Numbered from the stretch's first letter, positions 1 through 7,872 are shown. The stretch is DNA of 11,043 bases from Desulfobacteraceae bacterium (GCA_027025615.1 JALVQM010000363.1:1-11043), one strand, 5' to 3'. The notes: generated by a model from the letters alone, not told the origin. Numbers and translations: made by a program.

Positions 1-588
1 CACGTAAGCGCCGCAGCAGAAATCTTCATGGGTGGTGGTGACAGTGCCCCGTTTTATCCGGGTGGAGCGGGTTATCAGGTCGATGGCCACGTGGTTTTCA
101 TAAACCTTGATGTTCGGGTGGCGCTGGACTTTTTCCACCAGGGCCCGTTCCACTTCCCGGCCTGTCATGTCCTGGGCATGAACAATCCGGTTGCGGCTGT
201 GGCCCCCCTCGCGTCCCAGGTCAAGTCGTTTCGGCTTGTTTCCGTACTTCAGGTTAAACCGGACACCCAGGTCCATCAGTTCCTGGATCAGGCGCGGACC
301 GGAGGAGACCACCATCTTTACCACGTCCGGATTACACAGTCCGTCACCGGCCTTGAGGGTATCGTTGACATGCAGTTCAAAAGAATCGGCCTGGTCGAAA
401 ACCGAAGCAATACCTCCCTGGGCCTGGTTGGTATTGGAGTCGGCAACACCTTTTTTGGTTACTACGGCCACGCTGCCGTAATCAGCCACCTTGAGGGCGA
501 ACATCAGGCCGGCCACACCTGAACCGATAACCAGAAAATCGCTCTGGATTTGAGTTTCGTCGGATTGGGATGCCGGTTTATTCTTCAT
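1..588 (-). CDS. nadB: L-aspartate oxidase, N-terminal part (cut by window edge)
   Basis: This is the first 196 codons of a minus-strand gene that continues beyond position 1. NadB is an FAD flavoenzyme that oxidises L-aspartate to iminoaspartate, the first step of de novo NAD synthesis, and passes the product to quinolinate synthase NadA. The translation shows the dinucleotide-binding GSGVAGL motif at residues 22-28, the flavin-contacting NTNQAQGGIA stretch at 52-61, and REGGHSRNRIVHAQDMTG at 126-143, the family signature just before the substrate-binding part. These features separate NadB from the related succinate and fumarate reductase flavoproteins. The ATG at 588 gives a normal NadB N-terminus with a short polar extension. 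No good Shine-Dalgarno precedes it (TAACCCTTGACACA), so translation may be coupled to the upstream SH3-protein gene, whose stop lies 11 bases before. The FAD/substrate C-terminal part lies outside the window. Confidence 0.93.
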   Translation of the reverse strand, partial: MKNKPASQSDETQIQSDFLVIGSGVAGLMFALKVADYGSVAVVTKKGVADSNTNQAQGGIASVFDQADSFELHVNDTLKAGDGLCNPDVVKMVVSSGPRLIQELMDLGVRFNLKYGNKPKRLDLGREGGHSRNRIVHAQDMTGREVERALVEKVQRHPNIKVYENHVAIDLITRSTRIKRGTVTTTHEDFCCGAYV

Positions 589-599
589 TGTGTCAAGGG

Positions 600-1265
600 T
601 TATAACAGAGATGACCTGCGCTTTGACCTGCGGGAGCTCATTCCGATTATCCAGCCGAAAAGCAGGACGCCGGCTCCGCTGAGGAACCATTTTATATTGT
701 GATTGCGTTTCAAGCGCCGGTTTTCTTCCGTTACCGCGGCAGAGGCAGTCTTGATTTTTGCCAGCTGGGCGGTTGTCTTTTCATACTTGGCCTTGAGTCC
801 AAGAAAATCGGAGGCTTCCTTTTTCAAGGTGTTATGAGCGTTTTCAAGTCTGGCCAGCTTGTTGGAAGTCTTCTTCAGGTTTTTTTCAAGGGCGCTTTTT
901 TCTTCCTTAAGGGCAGCTATTTGCTTTATCAGAGCCTGGTTTTCTTCCTGCAGCTTTTGGTACTTGTTCTGCACGCGGGCAAGAATTTTTGCCTTTGGTT
1001 CCTGGTCGGTAAGGTAACGGGTCAGTACCCAGCCCTGTTTGCCGTTTTGCAGGCGCACTTCAGTCCACTCTTCACCAGGTGTGACGACTTCCAGTTGCGC
1101 TCCTGAACGCAGCAGGGAAATTATCTTGCGGTCGGCTCCCGGTCCGGTACGCATGGTTATTTCAAAGCTGTCTGACACATACATGGTTTGGGCGTAAGCT
1201 TCCATGCTGAAAACACAAGTACTGATCAATGTTACAAGAATCCAGATAGCTGCTTTTTTGTTCAT
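600..1265 (-). CDS. Exported SH3-domain protein with coiled coil and C-terminal membrane anchor (YgiM/TIGR04211-like)
   Basis: A 221-residue protein with the layout of the TIGR04211 'SH3 and anchor' family, which includes E. coli YgiM. A signal peptide (about 1-25, ending AYA) leads into a bacterial SH3 domain (about 27-86, with MRTGPG and a conserved GWVLTRYL end). A long Lys/Glu-rich coiled coil follows (about 95-188), then one hydrophobic segment (about 191-209) and a very basic tail (RRSKRRSS). This predicts a periplasmic SH3/coiled coil held in the inner membrane by its C-terminus; the molecular function is unknown. The frame stays open upstream to 1391, but I place the start at the ATG at 1265. 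It directly yields the signal peptide and has GGAGA (1275-1279) nine bases before it, whereas the extra 42 residues look non-coding. The gene lies 11 bases ahead of nadB and is probably co-transcribed with it. Confidence 0.85.
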   Translation of the reverse strand: MNKKAAIWILVTLISTCVFSMEAYAQTMYVSDSFEITMRTGPGADRKIISLLRSGAQLEVVTPGEEWTEVRLQNGKQGWVLTRYLTDQEPKAKILARVQNKYQKLQEENQALIKQIAALKEEKSALEKNLKKTSNKLARLENAHNTLKKEASDFLGLKAKYEKTTAQLAKIKTASAAVTEENRRLKRNHNIKWFLSGAGVLLFGWIIGMSSRRSKRRSSLL

Positions 1266-1274
1266 AAGCCAGGT

Positions 1275-1279
1275 TCTCC
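1275..1279 (-). promoter_or_regulatory. Shine-Dalgarno for the SH3-domain protein
   Basis: GGAGA on the minus strand, nine bases before the ATG at 1265. It supports that start over the longer frame open to 1391. Confidence 0.5.
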
Positions 1280-1298
1280 GTTGGCGCTGATGGGGCGA

Positions 1299-1315
1299 GA
1301 CATTTGTAAAATGTC
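1299..1315. repeat. 7-bp inverted repeat in the leader of the SH3-protein/nadB unit
   Basis: GACATTT-GTA-AAATGTC is a perfect 7-base inverted repeat around a 3-base centre. It lies 33 bases upstream of the chosen SH3-protein start and downstream of the promoter candidate at 1449-1478. By position it could be an operator or a small hairpin in the 5' leader. No T-run follows, so it is not a terminator. No regulator is identified. Confidence 0.35.
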
Positions 1316-1448
1316 GACGATCACCCGGTTTCTGCATTAGATTCAAATTTAAACTTTCGCCTGGTTTTGTGCAAAACATTTTCCCTCGCAACGAACAAAT
1401 TTAGCCGTTTATTCCATGTTCGTTTCAAGGTCCATGTTCCGGTTGCGT

Positions 1449-1478
1449 ATTTTGTGGCCAAAGTAGCCTGCCTGTCAA
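1449..1478 (-). promoter_or_regulatory. Candidate sigma70 promoter for the SH3-protein/nadB unit
   Basis: On the minus strand a perfect -35 box TTGACA (1473-1478) is followed after 18 bases by CAAAAT (1449-1454), a four-of-six match to the -10 box. Transcription would begin near 1442, giving a leader of roughly 175 bases that includes the inverted repeat at 1299-1315. A weaker alternative is TTGCAC-N17-TAAATT nearer the gene. Both are consensus matches read by eye. Confidence 0.35.
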
Positions 1479-1539
1479 TAATTTCTTTAAAAATCGATTA
1501 GCTTATGATAATTTTGGAGCTCAAGCAGATTAGATGGAC

Positions 1540-1545
1540 GAGGTG
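1540..1545 (+). promoter_or_regulatory. Shine-Dalgarno deciding the DUF1178 start
   Basis: GAGGTG ends six bases before the ATG at 1552. The alternative in-frame ATG at 1534 has only a GGAG 14 bases away. A -10-like TATGAT lies at 1504-1509, but I see no matching -35 box. Confidence 0.6.
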
Positions 1546-1551
1546 CCGGAG

Positions 1552-2004
1552 ATGATCGTTTTTGACCTGCAATGTAAAAACGGACATACTTTCGAAGGCT
1601 GGTTTGATGACAATGCGGCTTACGAAAAGCAGCAGGGCAAGGGCCTGATTGCCTGCCCTGTCTGCAACAGCAGCCAGGTCGTCAAGTTGCCTTCCGCCTT
1701 TACCATCAAGAACCAATCCACACCATCAAAGCCGCCTGAAAAACCGTCGGCAGCCGACCTGGAACGGATGGGGCAGCAATTGGCCAAATACCTGGACAAG
1801 CACTTTGACAACGTGGGTCCGGATTTTGCCAAGGAAGCCCTTAAGATCCATTACGGTGTTTCCGAACCGCGTAATATCCGGGGTGTCAGCACACCCCAGG
1901 AAGAAGAAACCCTGCGCCAGGAAGGAATCCAGTTTCTGAAGCTGGCCCTGCCCCCGTCGTCATCATCGTCGTCTTCCTCGTCATCATCGGATTCAGACAT
2001 TTAG
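1552..2004 (+). CDS. DUF1178 family small zinc-ribbon protein with a polyserine tail
   Basis: A 150-residue protein that I assign to DUF1178, a proteobacterial family of unknown function. The start MIVFDLQCKNGHTFEGWF is typical of the family. C8 and H12, together with the CPVC knuckle (C35, C38), look like a zinc-binding ribbon. The second half (about residues 78-133) carries the other family hallmarks: a 'DNVGPDFAKEALKIHYG' helix, then 'RNIRGVSTPQEEE' and a final 'LRQEGIQFLKLALPP'. Family members normally stop about there. This one adds 11 consecutive serines (136-146) and then DSDI. The ATG at 1552 is preferred over 1534 because it matches the family N-terminus and has a good Shine-Dalgarno. 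The gene stands alone on the plus strand between two minus-strand units and ends 8 bases from the recD2 stop. Its cellular role cannot be read from the sequence. Confidence 0.88.
   Translation: MIVFDLQCKNGHTFEGWFDDNAAYEKQQGKGLIACPVCNSSQVVKLPSAFTIKNQSTPSKPPEKPSAADLERMGQQLAKYLDKHFDNVGPDFAKEALKIHYGVSEPRNIRGVSTPQEEETLRQEGIQFLKLALPPSSSSSSSSSSSDSDI
1957..1989 (+). repeat. TCN trinucleotide tract coding for 11 serines
   Basis: Eleven TCN codons in a row near the 3' end of the DUF1178 gene. The 12-base unit TCGTCATCATCG occurs twice, at 1957-1968 and 1978-1989, offset by 21 bases. Gain or loss of units would keep the frame. Confidence 0.8.
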
Positions 2005-2012
2005 CCCCTTAT

Positions 2013-4175
2013 CTATCGGTTTGCCAGGCGCCAGGCAAGGGCTGTCATCCGTTTGCGGCTTGAGTTGTTACGGATTGCCACCTGGACCGCCTTGGCAGAG
2101 CCGACTATGATCACTTTTTTGCTGGCCCGGGTTATGGCGGTATAGAGCAGGTTACGTTGCAAAAGAACGTAATGCTGGGTTAGAAGCGGCAAAATTACCA
2201 CCGGATATTCAGAGCCCTGGGACTTGTGGACCGATATGGCATAGGCCAGGGACAGGTTGTCGATTTCAGCCAGGTCGTAAGTAACATTTTTGTGATCGTA
2301 ACTGACGGTAAGCAACTGGGCCTGCGGGTCGAGGGAAACCACCTGGCCGATGTCCCCGTTGAAAACTTCCTTGGAATAGTCGTTGACCAGTTGCATTACT
2401 TTGTCACCTGGCCGGAAGGGCAGGGTATGCTTGTTCTGTTTGCCGGGGTTAAGGGCGGACTGGAGAACCCGGTTGAGGTTGACCGTTCCTACAATGCCGC
2501 GGTGCATGGGGACCAGCACCTGGATATGACGTTTAGGGTCGATTCCCCTTTGCCCGGCAAGCCCGCCGGTGCACAATTGCACTACGCAACGGACAACTTC
2601 TTCGGGAGTTTGCCTTTCGATAAAACAGAAGTCCCGGGGATGGCCAGGGTCCCATGGCGGCAGGTCCGGCATCAGCCCTGTTCTTACCTTGTGGGCACTG
2701 GTGATTATACTGCTTTCGGCTGCCTGCCGGAAAACGGTGTTCAGCTCAAACGATTTTACCATGCCGGAATCCAGCAGATCGGAAAGGATGTTGCCCGGAC
2801 CGATGGCCGGTAACTGGAATTTGTCACCCACCAGGATAAGTTGGGCACTGAACGGCATGGCCCGAACCAGGTGATACATCAGGGAAAGGTCGATCATCGA
2901 GGCTTCATCCACGATGACCGCATCGCATTCAAGGGGGTCGTCCGGTCCCCGTTCAAACGTGCCTGCCCCAAGGTTATACCCCAGGGTTTTGTGAATGGTT
3001 GCCGCCGGGTGCCGGGCTGTTTCGGCCAGGCGGCGGGCGGCCCGCCCGGTGGGAGCTACCAGGAGAACCTTTTTTCCCCGCTGTTCGAGGATCGCCGTAA
3101 GGCTGCGGACCAGGGTTGTCTTGCCGGTTCCAGGGCCACCGGTGATTATGGCCAGCGGAAGTTGGAGGGCGCCTTCCAGGGCCTGGAGCTGCTCGTCAGA
3201 CAGCTTGATGGCCAGGCGTTGAACAACGGTGGTGGCAGGGTCCTGGTTGCCTGCAGGAATATCAGGGGCTATGCCCAGGCGGGCGATCAAACGCCCGGCA
3301 AGTTCACTTTCAGCCTGGTGCAACAGGGCGGGGTAGACAACGGAGGTACAATCGACGGTGTCCCTGACCAGGCGGCTGTCTTGTTCAAGTTGATCCAGGG
3401 CGGTGTTCAGGCTGTGAAAGTCCAGGCCGAAGCGCGCATCGCAGGCCGCCAGCAGATCATCGTAGGCAATGAAGGTGTGGCCGTCGTCGGCAGCGGTTTC
3501 CAGCAGGTGGCAGACACAGGCCGCGGCCCGGCGGCTTTCCGGGACCTGGGTTTCAATGTTTTTTGCCAGGGCTTCGGCGATCCTGAAGCCGGTCCTGGGC
3601 CAGTCATCGGCCAGGCGGTAAGGATCTTTCAGCAGCACCTGTTCCCAGCTTTCGCCGTACAGGGAAAATATCCGGGCTCCGTGAACCGGATTTGCGCCGA
3701 TGCTGCGCAGCAGTTGACTGAGCTTGCGAACTGCAAGACGCTGGTTCCAGCTTTCTGCAATTTTTTCAGCGCTCTGAGGTCCGATCCCCTTAACCCTGGT
3801 TAACTCTTCGGGAGTCTTTTCAAGCACCCGGAAAATATCTTCGCCAAAGTGTTGCACCAGGCTGCGGGCCATTTTGGGACCTATGCCCTTTATGGCCCCG
3901 CTTGCAAGGAAACGTTCCAGGCTTTCAAGGTCCGCGGGCTGGATCATCCTGAAGTCTGCAAAGCGGAATTGCTGGCCGTAGCGTGGGTGCTTTTCCCACT
4001 TGCCGGTCAATTGGACTTTTTCACCTGGACGGGGGGCGGGCAGATGGCCCAGGATTGTAATCATGCCCAGGGGCTGGCCGGTATCCAGACGGGCGATTGT
4101 GAAATGGTTGTCCGGATTATGAAACGTTATCCGTTCAATATTGCCGGAAAGCCGGACAGCACTGGATTGTTCCAT
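2013..4175 (-). CDS. recD2: RecD2-type ATP-dependent DNA helicase
   Basis: A 720-residue superfamily 1B 5'-to-3' DNA helicase of the RecD/TraA group, in the RecD2 form that acts without RecB and RecC. An OB-like N-terminal region (1-80) comes first. Two helix-hairpin-helix repeats follow (GIGPKMARSL near 98-106 and GIGPQSAEKI near 130-139), which are diagnostic of RecD2. The motor core has Walker A GGPGTGKT (346-353), the APTGRAA motif (374-380), Walker B VDEASMID (422-429), GDKFQLP (450-456), an SH3-like insertion around 585-640, HKSQG (650-654) and LYTAITRA (677-684). All catalytic motifs are intact and the length is normal. I chose the ATG at 4175, with AGGTGA five bases upstream. A GTG at 4193, overlapping the gmhB stop as GTGA, would add six residues and is also possible. 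It is the last gene of the run that begins at hsp20. Likely roles are DNA repair and genome stability; this is inferred from the family. Confidence 0.93.
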   Translation of the reverse strand: MEQSSAVRLSGNIERITFHNPDNHFTIARLDTGQPLGMITILGHLPAPRPGEKVQLTGKWEKHPRYGQQFRFADFRMIQPADLESLERFLASGAIKGIGPKMARSLVQHFGEDIFRVLEKTPEELTRVKGIGPQSAEKIAESWNQRLAVRKLSQLLRSIGANPVHGARIFSLYGESWEQVLLKDPYRLADDWPRTGFRIAEALAKNIETQVPESRRAAACVCHLLETAADDGHTFIAYDDLLAACDARFGLDFHSLNTALDQLEQDSRLVRDTVDCTSVVYPALLHQAESELAGRLIARLGIAPDIPAGNQDPATTVVQRLAIKLSDEQLQALEGALQLPLAIITGGPGTGKTTLVRSLTAILEQRGKKVLLVAPTGRAARRLAETARHPAATIHKTLGYNLGAGTFERGPDDPLECDAVIVDEASMIDLSLMYHLVRAMPFSAQLILVGDKFQLPAIGPGNILSDLLDSGMVKSFELNTVFRQAAESSIITSAHKVRTGLMPDLPPWDPGHPRDFCFIERQTPEEVVRCVVQLCTGGLAGQRGIDPKRHIQVLVPMHRGIVGTVNLNRVLQSALNPGKQNKHTLPFRPGDKVMQLVNDYSKEVFNGDIGQVVSLDPQAQLLTVSYDHKNVTYDLAEIDNLSLAYAISVHKSQGSEYPVVILPLLTQHYVLLQRNLLYTAITRASKKVIIVGSAKAVQVAIRNNSSRKRMTALAWRLANR

Positions 4176-4180
4176 TCTTT

Positions 4181-4186
4181 TCACCT
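4181..4186 (-). promoter_or_regulatory. Shine-Dalgarno supporting the recD2 ATG start
   Basis: AGGTGA on the minus strand, five bases before the ATG at 4175. It overlaps the alternative GTG start region (4191-4193) and follows the gmhB stop, so recD2 translation may be reinforced by coupling. Confidence 0.5.
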
Positions 4187-4189
4187 GGA

Positions 4190-4756
4190 TCACCCCAGCC
4201 CTAAAAGCCAGTTAACCGCTTCCAGCAGGTTGTTAAAAATTCTGTCCGGCGCCTGTCCGCTTGCCTCAAGCCGGGCAAGGGCATCCTGCAGGTTGCCGGT
4301 ACGGACCAGCAGAGCCAGGCCACACCCGGCAGCCCGGGCCGCCTGGATGTCCTTGGCGTTGTCACCGATCATTACCGTCCGGCCGAGATTTAAACCGTAC
4401 TTGTCGGCCGCCTGCCTGATTAATCCAGGCTTGGGTTTGCGGCAGGGACAATTTTCGTCGGGGCGGTGGGGGCAGAAAAAGATGTCCCTGATACGGCCAC
4501 CGGCCTTTTCAACCCTGGAGAGCATTTCCCGGTGAATCCGCTTGAGGGTGTCAGGGGTGATAATACCGCGTCCGATGGCGGACTGGTTGGTGATTACAAA
4601 CACCGGCAGATTGTGCCTGGCAAGCAAAGCCAGGGCTTTAAGGCTGCCTTCAATCAGGCGGAATTCTTTGAGGCTTTTGACGTAATCAGGACGATCCTGG
4701 TTGATAACCCCGTCCCGGTCTAGAAAAACAGCCTCTATGGGGAAGGTTGGGCTCAT
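4190..4756 (-). CDS. gmhB: D-glycero-D-manno-heptose-1,7-bisphosphate 7-phosphatase
   Basis: A 188-residue HAD-superfamily phosphatase of the GmhB/histidinol-phosphatase group. GmhB removes the 7-phosphate from heptose 1,7-bisphosphate in the cytoplasm on the way to ADP-heptose, the inner-core sugar of LPS. Visible motifs are the nucleophile and acid/base pair in FLDRDGVIN (D13, D15), ITNQSAIGRG (55-64), the GmhB-type zinc site C95-x-H97 with C103-x-C105 followed by RKPKPG, and the metal-binding MIGDNAKD (129-136). The zinc loop and lack of a cap domain separate it from other HAD enzymes. The frame is open to 4837, but the ATG at 4756 is chosen because it fits the family N-terminus and overlaps the rlpA stop as ATGA, implying translational coupling. 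No clear Shine-Dalgarno precedes it. Beta- versus alpha-anomer preference cannot be told from the sequence. Confidence 0.9.
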   Translation of the reverse strand: MSPTFPIEAVFLDRDGVINQDRPDYVKSLKEFRLIEGSLKALALLARHNLPVFVITNQSAIGRGIITPDTLKRIHREMLSRVEKAGGRIRDIFFCPHRPDENCPCRKPKPGLIRQAADKYGLNLGRTVMIGDNAKDIQAARAAGCGLALLVRTGNLQDALARLEASGQAPDRIFNNLLEAVNWLLGLG

Positions 4757-5490
4757 TCGGCTACGATAAAAGTTTCCGGAAAACCGTTTTCCATGAGGTG
4801 ACGTTCGTACTGCTGGGCGGTTGCCAGGTCGCGGCAAAGTCCCACCCTCACCCTGTAAAAAGTTTGTTTACCATCGTTGAAGACCACGATGTGAGCGTTT
4901 TTGTACAACTGGTTGAGCCTGTTTACCAGGCGCCGGGCATTTTGGGGGTCAGTAAATGCCCCGATCTGGAAGGTGAAATTGCCCGAGTAATAGTCAAGCG
5001 GTTTGTAGGCTGGACCTTGTCCTGTTTTAGCCCTGGTGGAAGCGCCCAGGGCCACGATTTCCACCGGGGCAGTGCCTGGTCCCACCATACCGAGTTTTTT
5101 TGCGGCGGCAAAAGAAAGGTCAATTATTCTGCCGCGAACAAAGGGGCCCCTGTCGTTCACCCTGACCGTTACCTTTTTCCCGTTGGAAAGGTTGGTTACC
5201 TGGACCCAGGTCCCCAGGGGCAGGGTCTTGTGGGCGGCCGTCATGGCGTGCATGTTGTATATTTCTCCGCTGGAAGTGTGCCGGCCGTGAAATTTCTGCC
5301 CGTACCAGGAAGCCAGGCCGCGCTGCCTGAAGTTGCCTGCCTTGGCCATGGGCTTGTACCAGGTTCCATCCACCCGGTAAGGCCGGGGCTTGCCTTTGGC
5401 CACGGGTGGTGGGGCAGGGGTGCTGCAGGCAGCCGCCACGGCTGCTGCAACCATCAATACCAGCAAGCGGAATTTGACCAGGGTATGCAT
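4753..5490 (-). CDS. rlpA: RlpA-type septal lytic transglycosylase lipoprotein with SPOR domain
   Basis: A 245-residue lipoprotein. The signal peptide ends in a lipobox-like AAAC with the acylated cysteine at C22, followed by a proline-rich linker. The double-psi beta-barrel lies at about 57-147 (GLASWYGQKFHGRHTSSGE start). By alignment with the Pseudomonas enzyme, H87 (AAHKTLPLG) and D113 (VNDRGPF) should be the catalytic residues; both are present, so activity is expected. A SPOR domain (about 170-243, FTFQIGAF start) should bind denuded glycan strands at the division septum. RlpA cleaves such strands as a lytic transglycosylase anchored in the outer membrane. Start at the ATG at 5490. The nearest Shine-Dalgarno-like AAGGA is 17 bases away, unusually far, and just after the lon stop, so expression may depend on lon translation. 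The gene overlaps gmhB by 4 bases. Confidence 0.93.
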   Translation of the reverse strand: MHTLVKFRLLVLMVAAAVAAACSTPAPPPVAKGKPRPYRVDGTWYKPMAKAGNFRQRGLASWYGQKFHGRHTSSGEIYNMHAMTAAHKTLPLGTWVQVTNLSNGKKVTVRVNDRGPFVRGRIIDLSFAAAKKLGMVGPGTAPVEIVALGASTRAKTGQGPAYKPLDYYSGNFTFQIGAFTDPQNARRLVNRLNQLYKNAHIVVFNDGKQTFYRVRVGLCRDLATAQQYERHLMENGFPETFIVAE

Positions 5491-5515
5491 ATTGTTGTTT
5501 TCAGCCGTCCTTTTT

Positions 5516-7867
5516 TCAGCCCTTGTTCAACGCTATTTTGATCACGTCCATCATTTTGTCGACAAAGTGAAAACGAATCTGCTTGCGGACTTTTTCCGGG
5601 ATATCCACAAGGTCTTTTTCATTCCACTTGGGCATAATGATGGTTTTTATCCGGGCCCGGTGGGCGGCCAGCACCTTTTCCTTGATGCCACCAACGGGCA
5701 ATACCTGGCCCCTGAGGGTGATTTCGCCCGTCATGGCAAGATCCTTGCGGATGGTTTTATTGGTCAGCAGAGATACCAGGGCCGTCAGAATGGTTACCCC
5801 GGCCGAAGGCCCGTCCTTGGGGATGGCGCCTGCCGGCACGTGAATATGGATGTCGTGGTGCTCAAAAAAATCTTCATCGATGGAAAGCTGCCTTGCATGG
5901 GAGCGGATGAAACTCAGGGCGGCTGTAGCCGATTCTTTCATCACGTCACCCAGCTGGCCGGTAAGGGTGAGTCCCTTTTTGCCTTTCATGGCGGTGGCCT
6001 CGATGAAAAGCAAATCTCCACCGGTGGGTGTCCAGGCCAGGCCCATGGCGATTCCCGGAGTGGTGAGGCGGGTCTTGGCCTCCGAAGTAAAGCGGATCGG
6101 CCCCAGGTACTCGGCCAGGTCGTCGACCTTGATGGTGATTTTTTTACTTCTGCCTTCGGCCACCTTGGCAGCTACGCCGCGGCAGATGGCGGCGATTTCA
6201 CGTTCCAGGTTACGCAGGCCGGCCTCCCGGGTATAACCGGAGATGATCCGGCGTACGGCCCCGGTGCTGAATTGAATCTGGCTGGCCTTGAGCCCGTGGG
6301 CCTTGCGCTGCCTGGGAATCAGGTAGCGCTGGGCAATTTTAATCTTTTCATCTTCGGTGTAACCCAGCAGTTCCAGCACTTCCATCCGGTCCCGCAATGC
6401 AGATGGAATGGTATCCAGAACGTTGGCCGTGCAGATGAACATTACCCTGGAAAGATCAAATGGCACATCCAGGTAATGATCGGAAAAAGTGTAATTCTGC
6501 TCCGGGTCGAGCACTTCCAGCAGGGCCGAGGAAGGATCGCCGCGGAAATCACTTCCGACCTTGTCGATTTCATCCAGCATGAAAACCGGGTTGTTGGTTC
6601 CGACCCGGCGCAGGCCCTGGATTATTCTTCCCGGCAGTGCGCCGACGTAAGTGCGGCGGTGGCCCCTGATCTCAGCCTCATCCCGGACGCCTCCCAGCGA
6701 GATGCGGTGAAACTTGCGGCCCAAGGCCCGGGCAATGGAAGCTCCCAGGGACGTCTTGCCGGTACCCGGGGGGCCCACGAAACACAGGATGGGACCCTTG
6801 GAGTCAGGCTTCAGTTTGCGCACGGCCAGGTATTCGATGATCCGTTTTTTTGCCTTTTCAAGCCCAAAGTGGTCTTCATCCAGTACTTTGCGGGCCTTTT
6901 TGATATCCAGGTTATCCTGGGTGCTTTTTTGCCAGGGAAGCTCGGTCAGCCAGTCAAGGTAGGTGGAGGTGACCGTATATTCGGCCGAAGACGGGTGCAT
7001 CTTGGACAAACGTTTCAGTTCGCGTTCGGCTTCCTTGAGGGCTTCAGGCGGCAGTTTTGCCTCCTTTATCTTGGCCCGGTACTCTTCGATTTCTACCGAT
7101 TCGTCTTCGCTTTCGCCAAGTTCTTCCTTGATAGCCTTGAGCTGCTGCCGCAGGTAGTATTCCCGCTGGCGTTTGTCCATATCGCCCTTGACCTGGTTCT
7201 GGATCTTGTGGCCCAGCTCAAGGATGTTCAATTGGTGGTTGACCTGCTTGGTGACTTCCCGCAGCCTTTGATTGGTGTCGAGGATTTCCAGTATTTTTTG
7301 CTTTTCTTCGGCCGAGGTGTTTATGGTGGAAGCGATCATGTCGGCCAGGGTGCCGGGCTCTTTCAACGAGTTTGCCATCTGGATAATTTCCGGCGGAAGC
7401 CCCGGAGAAAGTTCAACCACCCGGGCAAACTGTTTCAGTATGTTCGATACCAGGGCCGCGGTTTCATCGGTCATTTGCTCGACTTCTTCCAGGTGTTCGA
7501 CCGTGGCCTGAAGGTACGGCTTGGTTTGCTGGTATTGCTTGATGCGGAAACGACCCAGCCCCTGGACCAGCAGCTGGGCCTTGTTGTCCTGGGTCTTGGC
7601 CATTTTAAGGATAAGGGCGCTGGTTCCAACCCTGGCAAGGTGGCGCTTTGGGTCCAGCTCTGCATCATCGGGTTTGCTGGAAACCACAAGGCCGATGATC
7701 CGGTTGCGGTCCATGGCCTCGTCCACCAATTGGACTGAATCAGCCTGCATTACAGCCAGGGGCAGTACCATTTTGGGAAACAGGGCAGCTTCGTATAAAG
7801 GCAAAATCGGTAAAACCCGGGGCAGGTTTTCCGGGTTAAGATCCGGGGTTGGACGCCCTTCAGGCAT
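5516..7867 (-). CDS. lon: ATP-dependent protease Lon (LonA type)
   Basis: A complete 783-residue cytoplasmic AAA+ serine protease that degrades misfolded and regulatory proteins. The N-terminal substrate-recognition domain (about 17-215, LPILPLYEAALFPKM) is followed by a helical linker. The ATPase has Walker A GPPGTGKT (365-372), Walker B VFMLDEID (428-435) and an arginine-finger region near 490-495. The C-terminal protease domain has catalytic S688 in PKDGPSAG and its lysine partner in GGIKEK (K731 by the usual 43-residue spacing). Length and motifs match bacterial LonA. The ATG at 7867 has an excellent Shine-Dalgarno, AGGAGG at 7873-7878, five bases away. It lies 81 bases downstream of hsp20. 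I see no terminator or clear heat-shock promoter in that gap, so co-transcription with hsp20 is likely. rlpA follows 25 bases later. Confidence 0.97.
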   Translation of the reverse strand: MPEGRPTPDLNPENLPRVLPILPLYEAALFPKMVLPLAVMQADSVQLVDEAMDRNRIIGLVVSSKPDDAELDPKRHLARVGTSALILKMAKTQDNKAQLLVQGLGRFRIKQYQQTKPYLQATVEHLEEVEQMTDETAALVSNILKQFARVVELSPGLPPEIIQMANSLKEPGTLADMIASTINTSAEEKQKILEILDTNQRLREVTKQVNHQLNILELGHKIQNQVKGDMDKRQREYYLRQQLKAIKEELGESEDESVEIEEYRAKIKEAKLPPEALKEAERELKRLSKMHPSSAEYTVTSTYLDWLTELPWQKSTQDNLDIKKARKVLDEDHFGLEKAKKRIIEYLAVRKLKPDSKGPILCFVGPPGTGKTSLGASIARALGRKFHRISLGGVRDEAEIRGHRRTYVGALPGRIIQGLRRVGTNNPVFMLDEIDKVGSDFRGDPSSALLEVLDPEQNYTFSDHYLDVPFDLSRVMFICTANVLDTIPSALRDRMEVLELLGYTEDEKIKIAQRYLIPRQRKAHGLKASQIQFSTGAVRRIISGYTREAGLRNLEREIAAICRGVAAKVAEGRSKKITIKVDDLAEYLGPIRFTSEAKTRLTTPGIAMGLAWTPTGGDLLFIEATAMKGKKGLTLTGQLGDVMKESATAALSFIRSHARQLSIDEDFFEHHDIHIHVPAGAIPKDGPSAGVTILTALVSLLTNKTIRKDLAMTGEITLRGQVLPVGGIKEKVLAAHRARIKTIIMPKWNEKDLVDIPEKVRKQIRFHFVDKMMDVIKIALNKG

Positions 7868-7872
7868 GGCTT

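Noticed and set aside
28..522. A 164-codon plus-strand frame near the left edge.
   Set aside because: It is the antisense of the nadB N-terminus, whose FAD motifs are clear on the minus strand.
2003..2043. A possible nested hairpin (AGCCC...GGGCT with inner TTGCC...GGCAA) at the convergent ends of the DUF1178 gene and recD2, considered as a shared terminator.
   Set aside because: The arms are short, and no T-run follows on either strand. Most of it is coding sequence of recD2.
2841..3803. A 320-codon open frame on the plus strand, antisense to recD2.
   Set aside because: It lies entirely within the recD2 motor and N-terminal region, has low-complexity Gly/Gln-rich content, and has no domain.
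5390..7738. A 782-codon open frame on the plus strand, antisense to lon and the start of rlpA.
   Set aside because: Its translation has no recognisable domain and is rich in Gly, Gln, Phe and Val, as expected from the complement of a coding gene. The minus strand encodes complete Lon and RlpA with all their motifs.
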